The notes under the pieces: generated by a model
The model's database searches: none
The model's input: the letters and a program-made list of their open reading frames with translations, nothing else
Told to the model about the DNA's origin: nothing
Made by a program: the position numbers and the translations under genes
Origin: Bacteroidota bacterium
GTDB taxonomy: Bacteria; Bacteroidota; Bacteroidia; Chitinophagales; Chitinophagaceae
DNA length: 23,962 bases
Assembly (NCBI GenBank): GCA_023411775.1
Contig: JAEYOL010000307.1
Span: forward strand, 1 to 23,962
Reading direction: 5' to 3'
Shown here: piece by piece, positions 1 through 8,438 of the stretch
How the letters are laid out: each line of letters starts with the position of its first letter
How positions within the stretch are numbered: the first letter of the stretch is position 1

Positions 1-668
1 CAACTAAATGGACCGCCGAGGTGGGCGGGCATGGATGGGGTAATAATGAGCTGCAGTTCTACACCTCGGGACGCAGCGAAAATGCAAGAGTGGAAAATGG
101 GCTGCTTACCATTGAAGCCCGGCGCGAAGATCATGATAGTATGAAGTATACTTCTGCACGCCTGGTGACAAAAAATAAAGGTGACTGGCAATATGGGAAG
201 ATCGAAGTAAAAGCCAGGATTCCCAAAGGCCTGGGCACCTGGCCTGCGATCTGGATGCTGGGCTCCCCAACACCCCTCAACTGGCCAGACGATGGCGAGA
301 TTGATATCATGGAACATGTTGGGTTTAATCACGGGTATGTACACGGCTCAATTCATAGCAAAAAATTCAACCACGTGATCGGTACCCAAAAAACGGATAC
401 TATTTATGTACCTGATTGTTCTGAAAATTTCCATGTGTATAGCGTGGAATGGAATAAAGACTCAGTGAAAGTAGGTGTGGATGGAAACAATTATTTTCAT
501 TTCGGCAACGAAAATACCGGTTACGATGCCTGGCCTTTTGACAATAAAATGCATTTATTACTTAATATCGCCGTAGGAGGCAACTGGGGCGGGCAGAAAG
601 GTGTGGATGAAAATATCTGGCCGCAGAAAATGGAAGTCGACTATGTCCGCGTGTACCAGTTGAAATAG
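1..668 (+). CDS. GH16 family beta-glucanase (laminarinase-like), 5' end cut by window edge
   Basis: This is a partial gene. The reading frame is open from base 3 and ends at TAG 666-668, so about 221 residues are visible. The translation has the GH16 hallmarks: a GWGNNELQFYT stretch near the left edge, the FEVKARIPKG-like strand seen here as KIEVKARIPKG, WPAIWMLG, and the catalytic motif EIDIME (codons 297-314). In that motif the first Glu is the nucleophile and the last Glu the acid/base. The C terminus, VDYVRVYQLK, is the usual last strand of a GH16 jelly roll, so only the N terminus (probably signal peptide plus first strands) is missing. Family members hydrolyse beta-1,3 or mixed beta-1,3/1,4-glucans outside the cytoplasm; the exact substrate cannot be read here. 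The GTG at 21 is internal to the domain and is not the true start. It converges with the aspartate kinase gene. Confidence 0.9.
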   Translation, partial: TKWTAEVGGHGWGNNELQFYTSGRSENARVENGLLTIEARREDHDSMKYTSARLVTKNKGDWQYGKIEVKARIPKGLGTWPAIWMLGSPTPLNWPDDGEIDIMEHVGFNHGYVHGSIHSKKFNHVIGTQKTDTIYVPDCSENFHVYSVEWNKDSVKVGVDGNNYFHFGNENTGYDAWPFDNKMHLLLNIAVGGNWGGQKGVDENIWPQKMEVDYVRVYQLK

Positions 669-683
669 TTTGAACCGCATGTT

Positions 684-777
684 GGGTGATTGGGAATTAG
701 GGATTAGTAATTTGGAATTGGCCCCCCTAATTCCTAATTCCCAAATTACCAATTACTAATTACCCCCCGGCTCCCGA
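684..777. terminator. AT-rich imperfect inverted repeat between convergent genes, probable bidirectional terminator
   Basis: The left arm is built from GGGAATTAGG/GATTAGTAATTTGG-like words (about 687-720). The right arm has their complements, CCTAATTCCC, AAATTACC and TAATTACCCCCC (about 722-776). The arms can fold on each other, though not perfectly. It sits between the stops of the GH16 gene (668) and the aspartate kinase gene (788), where both transcripts must end. The word-like repetition suggests a dispersed intergenic element rather than a simple hairpin. Confidence 0.5.
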
Positions 778-787
778 CTAAAGACTG

Positions 788-2110
788 CTACTCCAGCCCG
801 AACATACCCCGGTTTAATTGCTGTAATATTTTCGCCTTGTGATCTGCTGATATCAACAGTGAAATATTATGCGGGCTTCCTCCATAGGATACCATTCGAA
901 CCGGTATATTCATGATGGAGCCAAATAGTTTTTTGACTATATCCGTTGTCTGCGAGATCTCATTTCCCACTACAGAAATGATCGCCTGGTTATGATCCAC
1001 CTCGGTGCTGCCAAAGGGTTCGAGTTCCTTTAATATTTCTTTCAGGTAAACCGGGTTGTCGATTGTCAGCGATACAGCTACTTCCGAAGTAGTAATCATA
1101 TCGATCGGCGTGCGATATTTTTCAAAAACCTCGAAAATCTTTCGAAGAAAACCATAAGCCAGCAACATCCGGCTGCTTTTAATACGGATCGCGATGATAT
1201 TATCCTTGGCAGCGACAGCCTTTACACCTACACTTCCCGCTTCCTGCGTGATCAAAGTTCCTTTTGCATCTGGCTGCATCGTATTAAGCAGTTTCACCGG
1301 AATCTTATAGGTCTGAGCCGGCCAAATCGATGCAGGGTGAAGGATTTTGGCGCCGAAATAAGCTAGTTCAGCCGCCTCATCAAAGCTTAGCTGCTCTACA
1401 GGCAATGTCTTTTTCACCACACGCGGGTCATTGTTATGCATACCATCTATATCCGTCCAAATCTCGCACACACTTGCATTAATAGCTGCCGCGATCAGCG
1501 ATGCGGAATAATCACTTCCGCCTCTTTTTAAATTATCGACTTCACCCCTTGAGTTGCGGCAAATATATCCTTGGGTTACAAAAAGTTTTTTATCCTTTTG
1601 CTGTTGCAGTATTTGGCCCAGCCTGATCCTGATACTTCCGATTTGAGGTTCATCATAAGCATCGATCGTCATAAACTCCAGTGCGGGAAGTAATGCATGA
1701 TCGATGCCCTGCTCTTCAAGATAAGTGGAGAAAATTTTTGTTGAAAGCAACTCGCCCTGCGCCAGGATATCCTTGCTGAGTGCTTCACTGAATGATATTT
1801 TTAGAATGATATTGAGAAACTCAAAATGCTCCGCAAGAATATTTTTCGCCTTGCTGAGGGTCTCAGGCTTTTTCAGAAGTTCTTCAACAAAAGCCTGGTA
1901 ATGCGCTTCCAGTTTATCGATGGCCTGCCTGGCAGCTGCACGGTCGGCCTTTGCAATGAATTCCCCAATCTCAACCAGCGCGTTGGTTGTACCGGACAAA
2001 GCCGAGAGGACAACAATTACAGGTTCAGATTCTTTCGACACCAGGGTGACGATCTGGTGCATACGTTCAGGTTTACCAACACTGGTACCTCCAAACTTCA
2101 TTACTTTCAT
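788..2110 (-). CDS. lysC: aspartate kinase (monofunctional, with C-terminal ACT domains)
   Basis: It phosphorylates L-aspartate with ATP, the first step toward lysine, threonine, methionine and diaminopimelate. The 440-residue protein starts MKVMKFGGTSVG, the nucleotide-binding motif of the amino acid kinase fold. It also has RGGSDYSAS (about residues 196-204), WTDIDGM and DPR (218-230), and YFGAKILHP (251-259), all aspartokinase signatures. Residues after about 300 form the ACT regulatory region, which in the family binds Lys or Thr for feedback inhibition; which effector applies here is unknown. No homoserine dehydrogenase domain is fused. The start at 2110 was chosen because the protein motif begins there and a promoter lies at 2181-2215; an in-frame ATG at 2119 is also possible, and one at 2197 falls inside the promoter. 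The symbol lysC is a family assignment. Confidence 0.93.
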   Translation of the reverse strand: MKVMKFGGTSVGKPERMHQIVTLVSKESEPVIVVLSALSGTTNALVEIGEFIAKADRAAARQAIDKLEAHYQAFVEELLKKPETLSKAKNILAEHFEFLNIILKISFSEALSKDILAQGELLSTKIFSTYLEEQGIDHALLPALEFMTIDAYDEPQIGSIRIRLGQILQQQKDKKLFVTQGYICRNSRGEVDNLKRGGSDYSASLIAAAINASVCEIWTDIDGMHNNDPRVVKKTLPVEQLSFDEAAELAYFGAKILHPASIWPAQTYKIPVKLLNTMQPDAKGTLITQEAGSVGVKAVAAKDNIIAIRIKSSRMLLAYGFLRKIFEVFEKYRTPIDMITTSEVAVSLTIDNPVYLKEILKELEPFGSTEVDHNQAIISVVGNEISQTTDIVKKLFGSIMNIPVRMVSYGGSPHNISLLISADHKAKILQQLNRGMFGLE

Positions 2111-2180
2111 GCGAAACATTTTTGATTTGCGAACGCGGGTGTGAACAGATAATGCTCTTTTAGCCCGGGATAAACGGCTG

Positions 2181-2215
2181 CAAAGATAGTTGCACAAGGA
2201 ATACTATTGCAAAAA
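2181..2215 (-). promoter_or_regulatory. Bacteroidetes-type promoter for aspartate kinase
   Basis: Read on the minus strand, TTTTTG (2210-2215) is followed after 21 nt by TATCTTTG (2181-2188). This matches the known Bacteroidetes sigma-ABfr pattern, TTTG at -33 and TAnnTTTG at -7. It implies a leader of roughly 60-65 nt before the ATG at 2110. It lies just after the stop of the upstream dehydrogenase gene (2235). Confidence 0.7.
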
Positions 2216-2234
2216 CCCGCACAATTCAATGGCA

Positions 2235-3314
2235 TCAAAGCATGATACCAAATTTTGCTCCTGTTTGGCGAAGATCATCCACAACAGAGTCGAGCAGGTT
2301 TATACCATTCTTTTTTCTGTCTCTTTCGGTATCTCTTTCAGGATCGCCTGGTACTAATACCCGTTCCTGACCTGGAACTACCGCGCAGTTGCGAAATCCG
2401 CGGATCCAGTGGTCCATGTCTTTTTTAAATTCATTGGCGGGACGAAACGCGTCTATGCGCATCGCTCCGAGGAAATGGCCGATACCTTTCCCCGGTTGCT
2501 GGGCGGGCATAGGTACATAGGCCGGGAACGGTGGAACCCATGGCGCATAGTTCGCGCCACTAAGTAATGCTGAAAAAATATCTACGACTGCGCCGAGTGC
2601 ATAGCCTTTATGACTGCCATGTTCGCGATCGCCACCCAGGGGTAAAAGCGCTCCGCCTTTTTTAAGAATATGTGGATCGGTACTGGGGTTGCCTTCTTTA
2701 TCCTGTACCCAGCCACCGGGTGTTTCAAGATTTTTTCTTTGCAGAATTTCCAATTTACCATTGGCGGCGGTGGTAGTAGCCAGGTCAGCGACAAAGGCCG
2801 GCTCTTCACCGCCCGGTGCCGCCACACAAATTGGATTTGTTCCCAACATCTTATCAGTCGAAAAGGTAGGCGCTACCAGGGGACTGGCATTGGTCATGGC
2901 TACACCGATCATATCATGTTCCAAAGCCATCATGGCGTGATGCCCGGCGATACCAAAATGGTTGCTGTTCTGAACACTCACCCAACCGGTTCCTACCTGT
3001 TTTGCTTTTTCAATTGCCACCCGCATGGCGAATGGAGCGACCACCAAACCCAGTCCGCTATCTCCATCTACCACAGCTGTTGAAGGCGTTTCGTGTACGA
3101 TTTTTATCTCGGGTGTAGCATTGACCCTTTTCACTTCCCAAAGCCGTATGTATCCACTTAACCGTGCGACTCCATGTGAGTCGACGCCCCTTAAATCGGC
3201 TGACAACAGGGAGCGGGACGCTGTGTCAGCATGGTCATCGCTACAGCCGATTTTTAGGAAAACAGATTTAGTAAAATTGAAAAGCTGTTGGTAAGAAAAG
3301 TTCTGGTCAGGCAT
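2235..3314 (-). CDS. Ldh-family (malate/L-lactate/ureidoglycolate-type) NAD(P)-dependent dehydrogenase
   Basis: This 359-residue protein belongs to the LDH2/malate dehydrogenase family (Pfam Ldh_2), which is unrelated to classical Rossmann LDH/MDH. It oxidises or reduces 2-hydroxy acids such as malate, lactate, sulfolactate or ureidoglycolate in the cytoplasm. Visible motifs are LRGVDSHGVARL (about residues 41-52, with the conserved His of the family), SNHFGIAGHHA (117-127), LGTNPICVAAP, and near the C terminus HKGYALGAVVDIFSALLSGA. The length is normal for the family. The start MPDQNFSYQQL at 3314 was chosen because family homology begins right after it; the longer in-frame start at 3398 would add an unrelated Cys-rich leader. 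The substrate cannot be fixed from sequence, and the neighbours (SSB upstream, aspartate kinase downstream) do not help. It is separated from SSB by 185 bp and from the kinase by its promoter. Confidence 0.85.
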   Translation of the reverse strand: MPDQNFSYQQLFNFTKSVFLKIGCSDDHADTASRSLLSADLRGVDSHGVARLSGYIRLWEVKRVNATPEIKIVHETPSTAVVDGDSGLGLVVAPFAMRVAIEKAKQVGTGWVSVQNSNHFGIAGHHAMMALEHDMIGVAMTNASPLVAPTFSTDKMLGTNPICVAAPGGEEPAFVADLATTTAANGKLEILQRKNLETPGGWVQDKEGNPSTDPHILKKGGALLPLGGDREHGSHKGYALGAVVDIFSALLSGANYAPWVPPFPAYVPMPAQQPGKGIGHFLGAMRIDAFRPANEFKKDMDHWIRGFRNCAVVPGQERVLVPGDPERDTERDRKKNGINLLDSVVDDLRQTGAKFGIML

Positions 3315-3382
3315 GCGACAAAGAAACAACAATTCGTATAAACCGGGATGGCGTGCATCGCAGGCAAACGCTATTAACCTAT

Positions 3383-3438
3383 TTGAAAACAAAAACACGA
3401 ATGTCCCGGCCGATCGAGCCAGCCAGATTCCATCCGTG
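3383..3438 (-). terminator. probable Rho-independent terminator of the SSB gene
   Basis: On the minus strand CACGGATG (3431-3438) pairs with CATTCGTG (3396-3403), with one G-T wobble in an 8-bp outer stem. A GC-rich interior lies between the arms. A T-rich run, TTTTTGTTTTC, follows at 3385-3395. It lies 62 nt after the ssb stop and before the dehydrogenase start. Confidence 0.5.
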
Positions 3439-3499
3439 TTTTGTGATTATTCATACCCCTGCGCAATTCGGCAGAGATCAGTCATTGTTGGCTCCGCCT

Positions 3500-3925
3500 T
3501 TAAAACGGCAGATCGTCAATAGGCTCAGATACCTCGCTTGGTGCTGCCACCTGTCCGGAATTTCCTGCGGAAGCCTGGTTATATGCCGGGGCACTGCCAC
3601 CGGAATCATTTTTGCTGCCGAGCAAATGAACTTCGCGAACGCGGAGCGTCAGTGAAGCACCCGGAGATCCATCCTGGCGGCTAAAAGATTTTACTTCGGG
3701 GCCACCCTCTACAAATACCTGGGTACCTTTTGTTAAGTATGGAGCTATGCCTGTACGATCAGTCCAGTAAGCACAATCAACCCAGGTTGTCCTTTCCTGG
3801 TTATTGCCCTGGCTGTCACGAAATTTTTCAGTATTAGCAACGGTAAAATTGATTACGTTTTTACCATTCACTGTGTTTACCACACAATCCTTGCCGAGTC
3901 GGCCGATAACCTGCAATTTAATCAT
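3500..3925 (-). CDS. ssb: single-stranded DNA-binding protein
   Basis: This 141-residue protein has an N-terminal OB fold of about 105 residues (MIKLQVIGRLGKD..., VINFTVANTEKFRDSQG, TTWVDCAYW, YLTKGTQVFVEGGPEV, LTLRVREVHLLG). A flexible Gly/Ser/Asn/Ala-rich linker follows, and the acidic tail ends EPIDDLPF. The tail is the conserved SSB C-terminal peptide that recruits replication and repair partners. It binds ssDNA, normally as a tetramer. The start at 3925 matches the OB-fold start; the in-frame extension to 4024 adds a non-conserved leader. It appears monocistronic, with a candidate terminator at 3383-3438. Bacteroidota often carry more than one ssb, so whether this is the essential copy cannot be told here. 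Confidence 0.93.
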   Translation of the reverse strand: MIKLQVIGRLGKDCVVNTVNGKNVINFTVANTEKFRDSQGNNQERTTWVDCAYWTDRTGIAPYLTKGTQVFVEGGPEVKSFSRQDGSPGASLTLRVREVHLLGSKNDSGGSAPAYNQASAGNSGQVAAPSEVSEPIDDLPF

Positions 3926-4103
3926 AGTGCTCTTTTTTAATTTGACATAATAAAGCGGCAAGTTAGCATTTATCCCGCGCCTTCGTACATACGAGATGTC
4001 TGATGCATGATCAATTCCCGGCATGTGAATAAGTTGTGCGAACCCACCGCTTAGTTACTGTTATTCCTGCAATTTCCGCCTACCCACATGCCGGACCAAG
4101 GGT

Positions 4104-4128
4104 AAAAAAACATTTAAAATGTTTTTTT
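4104..4128 (-). terminator. AT-only perfect hairpin downstream of the M14 peptidase gene
   Basis: AAAAAAACATTT and AAATGTTTTTTT are perfect inverted arms of 12 nt around a single A (4104-4128). The 3' T run on either strand fits a weak or bidirectional terminator. It lies 39 nt past the M14 stop at 4167 and upstream of ssb. The stem has only one G-C pair per arm, so efficiency is uncertain. Confidence 0.5.
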
Positions 4129-4166
4129 CCTGATGGAAATTCAAATATTTCTCCTCACATTCTTTC

Positions 4167-6752
4167 TCACTCTTCTGCCCTTCCACTTGCAGCATCAATA
4201 TTCCTTCCAAAAAATACCGCATTCATAAACAACTTGGTACCTCCCAGCCAGAATGCGCGGAAATTAGGGTTCTCGGCAATATTGATCACGCGGCCCCCGC
4301 CAAGGGTATTGACAATAACAGCCGCTGAATTTTTAATAACGTCCAGGTTTTCCCTGCTCACCCAACCGCTTTGCAGCGGTTTACTACCATAATAAAATGG
4401 AGTAGCATATGGATTTTTACTTTTTTCCATAAATACCCGGTTGGCTTTGAATAGGCTCACGGTATTTTGATTATATCCGTACGCCAGCGGGTGACTGAGA
4501 TCGATCTCGGCCTGGAAGATCGCACCGCTAACCCGTTGTGCGCCATCAACCTGTTCACGATCGATATAAGTCAGTTTGCGGGTGCTGTCGGAGGGGGATT
4601 TTGACCTTTTAAAATTGACCGCACTGATCCCGTTCTGCGCCGCCCAATTAACGGCTTCTTCTGTTAATATTAAAGTACCACCCTGCTGTACCCAGCTCTT
4701 TAATTTTTCCTTATTGAGTTCACTATAGTTGCCTCCTACCATAACCAGGGTGTTGTACTTGTCTACATTGGCCCGATTGAAGGTTCCGGGTTCCAGGTGA
4801 GTCGCCGGGATATTCATACGCTGGTCCAACAGGTGCCAAACCTCGCCCGCATCCAGTGCATTGACACCTGATCCGGTGATCATGGCAATCTTAGGCTCGC
4901 TCACGACCGCGAACCGGCTACTACCCAGGTCACTACCACTAAGTGCGGCCCCGGTTTGCAGCGCATATATTTTCAGCCCGTTTTGTTCGGCCACATCCTT
5001 TAGAAGCCCGGACAATTTCTCGGAACTGATGGATTGAATCTGCGCAGGGATCATGATCGTGCCGTATGCAAATTTCCGCGGTGAGCCATCGATTCGGGCC
5101 TCGAATTGGTTGGTAGCTACTTTTACCCGTACGCCTGCTTTCTGCAATTCATATAAAGCCCGTGGTGCAAAAAACTCATCCCACTCAAAAAGGTAGGCAT
5201 AATCGGATTTCTGACTTCCTATGATACCCGAGGCGAGAGCCGGGGTTTCGGAAATCCTTTCTCCCAATAATCCAGCCTTGAATTGTGCCGCATTTAATTC
5301 CGCAGCAGGCAGTCCAAATGCCAGGGGCATTGTCCAGCTGGTGATATCATAAAAAAGACTGTCCTTATAGTCGAATGTTTTTTCAAAAATCGAGCGGATC
5401 AGCCGGTACTGCGGCTGGTTGGCCGGGATCACAAAAGAAGAAGCGGATTTGAAATCGTAACCGCCGGCATTGATATTGGACTTTAACCCATATACTTCGA
5501 TCTGGTGACGCAGGAGCATTTCCACAAAACTCAGGGTCTTCGAGCGGTCGTTATCGTCACCAAATATGAAACCTTTTACCGCGGCAGATGCAGACTCTGA
5601 CATAGCAGTTTTATAAAAATCCCTTTGCCATTGTAAAAATTCCTTTCTCAATACCCTGGCACCTTCAAGCGTTGAAAGCGTAGTGACAAACTGGTTCCTG
5701 ATGGTGTAGGGAAAACTCAGGAGCCCGTTAATGGTCTCCTGCAAATGTCCACGTGATGAAGCCTGTTCGAATAAAATGCCAATCGCGCCATTGATATCGG
5801 GATAGGTAGAACCCTTACCATAATAAAAATCATCATAGCTCTCTTTTGTAAAATAAAGCGAGCCTAGACGGTCGAGGTATGCCGCATGAAACTCACCCAG
5901 CTTTGCCGTCAGTTCCTGGTTCTTTGCCGGTGTAAGAGGATTGACCCGCGAAGGCACGCCGGGCTGAAAGAAAAAAGTGGCATTACTGCCCTGCTCGTGG
6001 TGGTCGGTGAGAATATTGGGTTTCCAGCGGTGGAACCAGTTAAGCCGGTTTTGGCTCTCGACATGAACGGCGGGCAGCCAGTCCCTGTTAAGGTCAAACC
6101 AGTAGTGATTGAACCTGCCACCCGGCCAGACTTCGTTATACTCCCTGTCGTTGGGATCACTCACCAGGTTTTTACTCCGGTGCTGGTTTACCCAGGTCGA
6201 AAACCGCTGCATGCCATCAGGGTTAAAGGATGGATCAAACAGGATAACGGTATTATCGAGCAGATCTTCTACCTGCCGGCCCTGGGCTGCGGCAAGGTAG
6301 TAAGCGCTTAATAAAGATGCGTTGGTACCGCTTTGCTCGTTACCATGGATGGAATGCCCGATCCAGACGACGATCGGCATATTCTCGATATTCAGTGAGG
6401 CACTCTTTGTTGGGTCTGTCAGCTGAATATGTTGCTGCCTGATCTCCTCGAGTCGCTGGTGGTTTTTGGGGGAAGTGATGATCAGCAAAACCTGCGGTCT
6501 TTTCTCATAAGTAAAACCCATGGTTTCGAGCTTTACCCTGCCAGGTGCAGCAGCGGCAATAGCCTTCATATAATTTACCAGCCGGTCATGCGTAACATGA
6601 TACTCTCCTACTTCGTGATAGATGATATCTTTTGGCTTGGGAATAGCCTGATCATAAGTCACTGAATCCGGTAGATAATACTTCAGGTCCTGTGCTATGG
6701 AACAATTCGCAATGAAAAGAAACAATACAATAAATAAATTTCTCATAAGCAT
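4167..6752 (-). CDS. secreted M14-family zinc carboxypeptidase with C-terminal GATase-like domain
   Basis: The predicted product is 861 residues. The N terminus (MLMRNLFIVLFLFIANCSIA-Q) is a signal peptide, probably cut before Gln21. The M14 fold follows. The zinc ligands are H136 and E139 in HSIHGNEQSG, with a third His in DHHE (about 251-252). The substrate-binding pair is N222-R223 in FDLNRDW, and the likely catalytic Glu is E329 in GILFEQASSRG. All key residues are present, so it should be active. Past about residue 600 the sequence resembles a class I glutamine amidotransferase-like fold (KIAMITGSG, YNTLVMVGGNY, WVQQGGTLILTEEAV) without a visible Cys nucleophile, so that part is probably structural. 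The family trims peptides, including some cell-wall peptides; the substrate here is unknown. It diverges from guaA with 115 bp between starts. The start could also be ATG 6746. Confidence 0.85.
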   Translation of the reverse strand: MLMRNLFIVLFLFIANCSIAQDLKYYLPDSVTYDQAIPKPKDIIYHEVGEYHVTHDRLVNYMKAIAAAAPGRVKLETMGFTYEKRPQVLLIITSPKNHQRLEEIRQQHIQLTDPTKSASLNIENMPIVVWIGHSIHGNEQSGTNASLLSAYYLAAAQGRQVEDLLDNTVILFDPSFNPDGMQRFSTWVNQHRSKNLVSDPNDREYNEVWPGGRFNHYWFDLNRDWLPAVHVESQNRLNWFHRWKPNILTDHHEQGSNATFFFQPGVPSRVNPLTPAKNQELTAKLGEFHAAYLDRLGSLYFTKESYDDFYYGKGSTYPDINGAIGILFEQASSRGHLQETINGLLSFPYTIRNQFVTTLSTLEGARVLRKEFLQWQRDFYKTAMSESASAAVKGFIFGDDNDRSKTLSFVEMLLRHQIEVYGLKSNINAGGYDFKSASSFVIPANQPQYRLIRSIFEKTFDYKDSLFYDITSWTMPLAFGLPAAELNAAQFKAGLLGERISETPALASGIIGSQKSDYAYLFEWDEFFAPRALYELQKAGVRVKVATNQFEARIDGSPRKFAYGTIMIPAQIQSISSEKLSGLLKDVAEQNGLKIYALQTGAALSGSDLGSSRFAVVSEPKIAMITGSGVNALDAGEVWHLLDQRMNIPATHLEPGTFNRANVDKYNTLVMVGGNYSELNKEKLKSWVQQGGTLILTEEAVNWAAQNGISAVNFKRSKSPSDSTRKLTYIDREQVDGAQRVSGAIFQAEIDLSHPLAYGYNQNTVSLFKANRVFMEKSKNPYATPFYYGSKPLQSGWVSRENLDVIKNSAAVIVNTLGGGRVINIAENPNFRAFWLGGTKLFMNAVFFGRNIDAASGRAEE

Positions 6753-6854
6753 TTTTGTATAAAGCCGGAAATTAAACCTTTTAGCAGAATGGAGAAAGTT
6801 ATAATGTTGCCGGCATTTGGAAATCTCCATTTCCTCATTCCCAAAACCTTTATT

Positions 6855-6862
6855 TACCTTCG
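6855..6862 (+). promoter_or_regulatory. possible -7 element for guaA
   Basis: TACCTTCG differs by one base from the Bacteroidetes -7 consensus TAnnTTTG and lies 5 nt before the guaA ATG (6868), which would give an almost leaderless transcript. A matching -33 TTTG is not clear (only TTTCC near 6830), so this is tentative. Confidence 0.35.
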
Positions 6863-6867
6863 CGGCC

Positions 6868-8409
6868 ATGACGGAAAAGATATTGATCCTTGATTTTGGC
6901 TCTCAATACACCCAGTTAATAGCCCGCGCGGTGAGAGAAGCCAATGTGTACTGCGAAATTGTCCCCTTTAATAAACCGATTGTATTTGAACCCAGCCTGA
7001 AAGGCATTATTCTCTCAGGCTCACCCTGCTCAGTGAATGAAACCGACGCCCCGGATGTGGATGTGCAGGGTTTTATCACAAAAGTGCCGGTGCTTGGCAT
7101 TTGTTATGGCGCCCAATTGACGGCTAAACGTTTCGGGGGGCTTGTCGAGAAAAGCGACAAGCGCGAATATGGGCGGGCGGAGCTCAGGGTGATTAAGGAC
7201 GATATTCTTTTAAAAAATGTTTCCGTGCAAAGCCAGGCCTGGATGAGCCATAGCGACACGATCAAAGGCTTACCTGAAGGCTTTGAACTGCTTGCCGATA
7301 CCGTGAGTATACCCGTCGCCGCATTTAAAAAACAACAAAACGGTACAGAAACCCTGCCCCTTTACGGTGTACAATTCCATCCCGAGGTATACCATACCAT
7401 CGAGGGTAAAAAGGTACTGCATAATTTCCTGGTCAATATCTGCGGTTGCGCCCAGGACTGGACGCCCGCGCATTTTATTACCGATACGGTCGAGCTATTA
7501 AAAAAACAGATCGGAGATCGCAAAGTAGTGATGGCGCTTAGCGGCGGGGTTGACTCCACCGTAGCCGCCACGCTTATCAACCGCGCGATCGGTGACAGGC
7601 TTTATGGAATTTTCGTCGACAATGGCCTGCTGCGTAAAGACGAGTTTGAAAACGTCCTGGAAACCTATGCCAAACTGGGATTGAATGTAAAAGGCATCAA
7701 TGCCCGCCAGCGTTTTTATGATGGTCTGAAAGGAAATGAAGATCCGGAAGCGAAACGTAAGGTAATTGGCAGCCTGTTCATCGATATTTTCCAGGAAGAA
7801 GCCCAAAAAATACAGGGAATAGGCCTGCTGGGTCAGGGTACCATCTACCCCGATGTAATCGAAAGTGTTTCCGTTCACGGCCCTTCCGTAACCATAAAAT
7901 CGCATCATAATGTAGGCGGACTTCCCCAGCACCTGCACCTCGAACTGGTAGAACCGCTTAGGGCTCTGTTCAAAGATGAGGTTAGAAAAGTGGGAAGAGA
8001 ATTGGGCATTCCGGCAGAAATGATCGATCGGCATCCCTTCCCCGGCCCTGGTCTCGCGATCCGAATATTGGGCGAAGTGACTGAAGAAAAGGTAAATCTA
8101 CTGCAGGAAGCAGATCATATTTATGTTAAAGGACTGAAAGAACACCAGTTGTATGCAACTGTTTGGCAGGCCGGGGCTATCTTGTTACCGGTCAAAAGCG
8201 TGGGCGTGATGGGTGATGAAAGAACATACGAATTTACGCTGGCATTAAGGGCCGTGACAAGCGTTGACGGGATGACAGCTGACTGGTCGCACCTGCCCTA
8301 CGATTTTTTGGCAAAGATTTCGAATGAGATCATTAATAATGTGAAGGGGATCAACCGGGTGGTGTATGATATCAGCAGCAAACCACCGGCAACGATCGAG
8401 TGGGAATAG
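6868..8409 (+). CDS. guaA: GMP synthase (glutamine-hydrolysing)
   Basis: It converts XMP, ATP and glutamine to GMP, the last step of guanine nucleotide synthesis. The 513-residue protein has the usual two-domain plan. The N-terminal class I amidotransferase has the nucleophile C79 in VLGICYGAQ and H171/E173 in GVQFHPEV. The ATP-pyrophosphatase domain carries the PP-loop SGGVDS (225-230), then IYPDVIES and the dimerisation domain ending INRVVYDISSKPPATIEWE. All catalytic residues and the full length are present. The start at 6868 matches the standard N terminus (MTEKILILDFGSQYTQL); the in-frame ATG at 6817 would add a stretch with no family match. It is followed 29 nt later by an exported binding protein on the same strand, likely co-transcribed. 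Confidence 0.97.
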   Translation: MTEKILILDFGSQYTQLIARAVREANVYCEIVPFNKPIVFEPSLKGIILSGSPCSVNETDAPDVDVQGFITKVPVLGICYGAQLTAKRFGGLVEKSDKREYGRAELRVIKDDILLKNVSVQSQAWMSHSDTIKGLPEGFELLADTVSIPVAAFKKQQNGTETLPLYGVQFHPEVYHTIEGKKVLHNFLVNICGCAQDWTPAHFITDTVELLKKQIGDRKVVMALSGGVDSTVAATLINRAIGDRLYGIFVDNGLLRKDEFENVLETYAKLGLNVKGINARQRFYDGLKGNEDPEAKRKVIGSLFIDIFQEEAQKIQGIGLLGQGTIYPDVIESVSVHGPSVTIKSHHNVGGLPQHLHLELVEPLRALFKDEVRKVGRELGIPAEMIDRHPFPGPGLAIRILGEVTEEKVNLLQEADHIYVKGLKEHQLYATVWQAGAILLPVKSVGVMGDERTYEFTLALRAVTSVDGMTADWSHLPYDFLAKISNEIINNVKGINRVVYDISSKPPATIEWE

Positions 8410-8438
8410 GCATCTTACAGGTGATCTTAAACCAGTTT

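Noticed and set aside
2111..2197. N-terminal extension of the aspartate kinase to 2197
   Set aside because: It would run through the predicted -7 element and adds Cys/Arg-rich residues before the conserved KFGGTSVG start.
3315..3398. N-terminal extension of the Ldh-family dehydrogenase
   Set aside because: The extra residues do not match the family; conserved sequence begins after the ATG at 3314.
5886..6311. 141-codon plus-strand frame within the M14 gene
   Set aside because: It is antisense to the catalytic domain and shows no family motifs.
6732..6746. Lipobox reading of IANC in the M14 leader
   Set aside because: The residues before Cys do not fit the L-[AS]-[GA]-C pattern, and a good signal peptidase I site (SIA-Q) follows.
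6753..6869. N-terminal extension of the M14 peptidase to 6869
   Set aside because: It would overlap the guaA start and place the signal peptide internally.
7498..8034. 178-codon open frame on the minus strand within guaA
   Set aside because: It is antisense to the conserved guaA domain and has no recognisable protein features.
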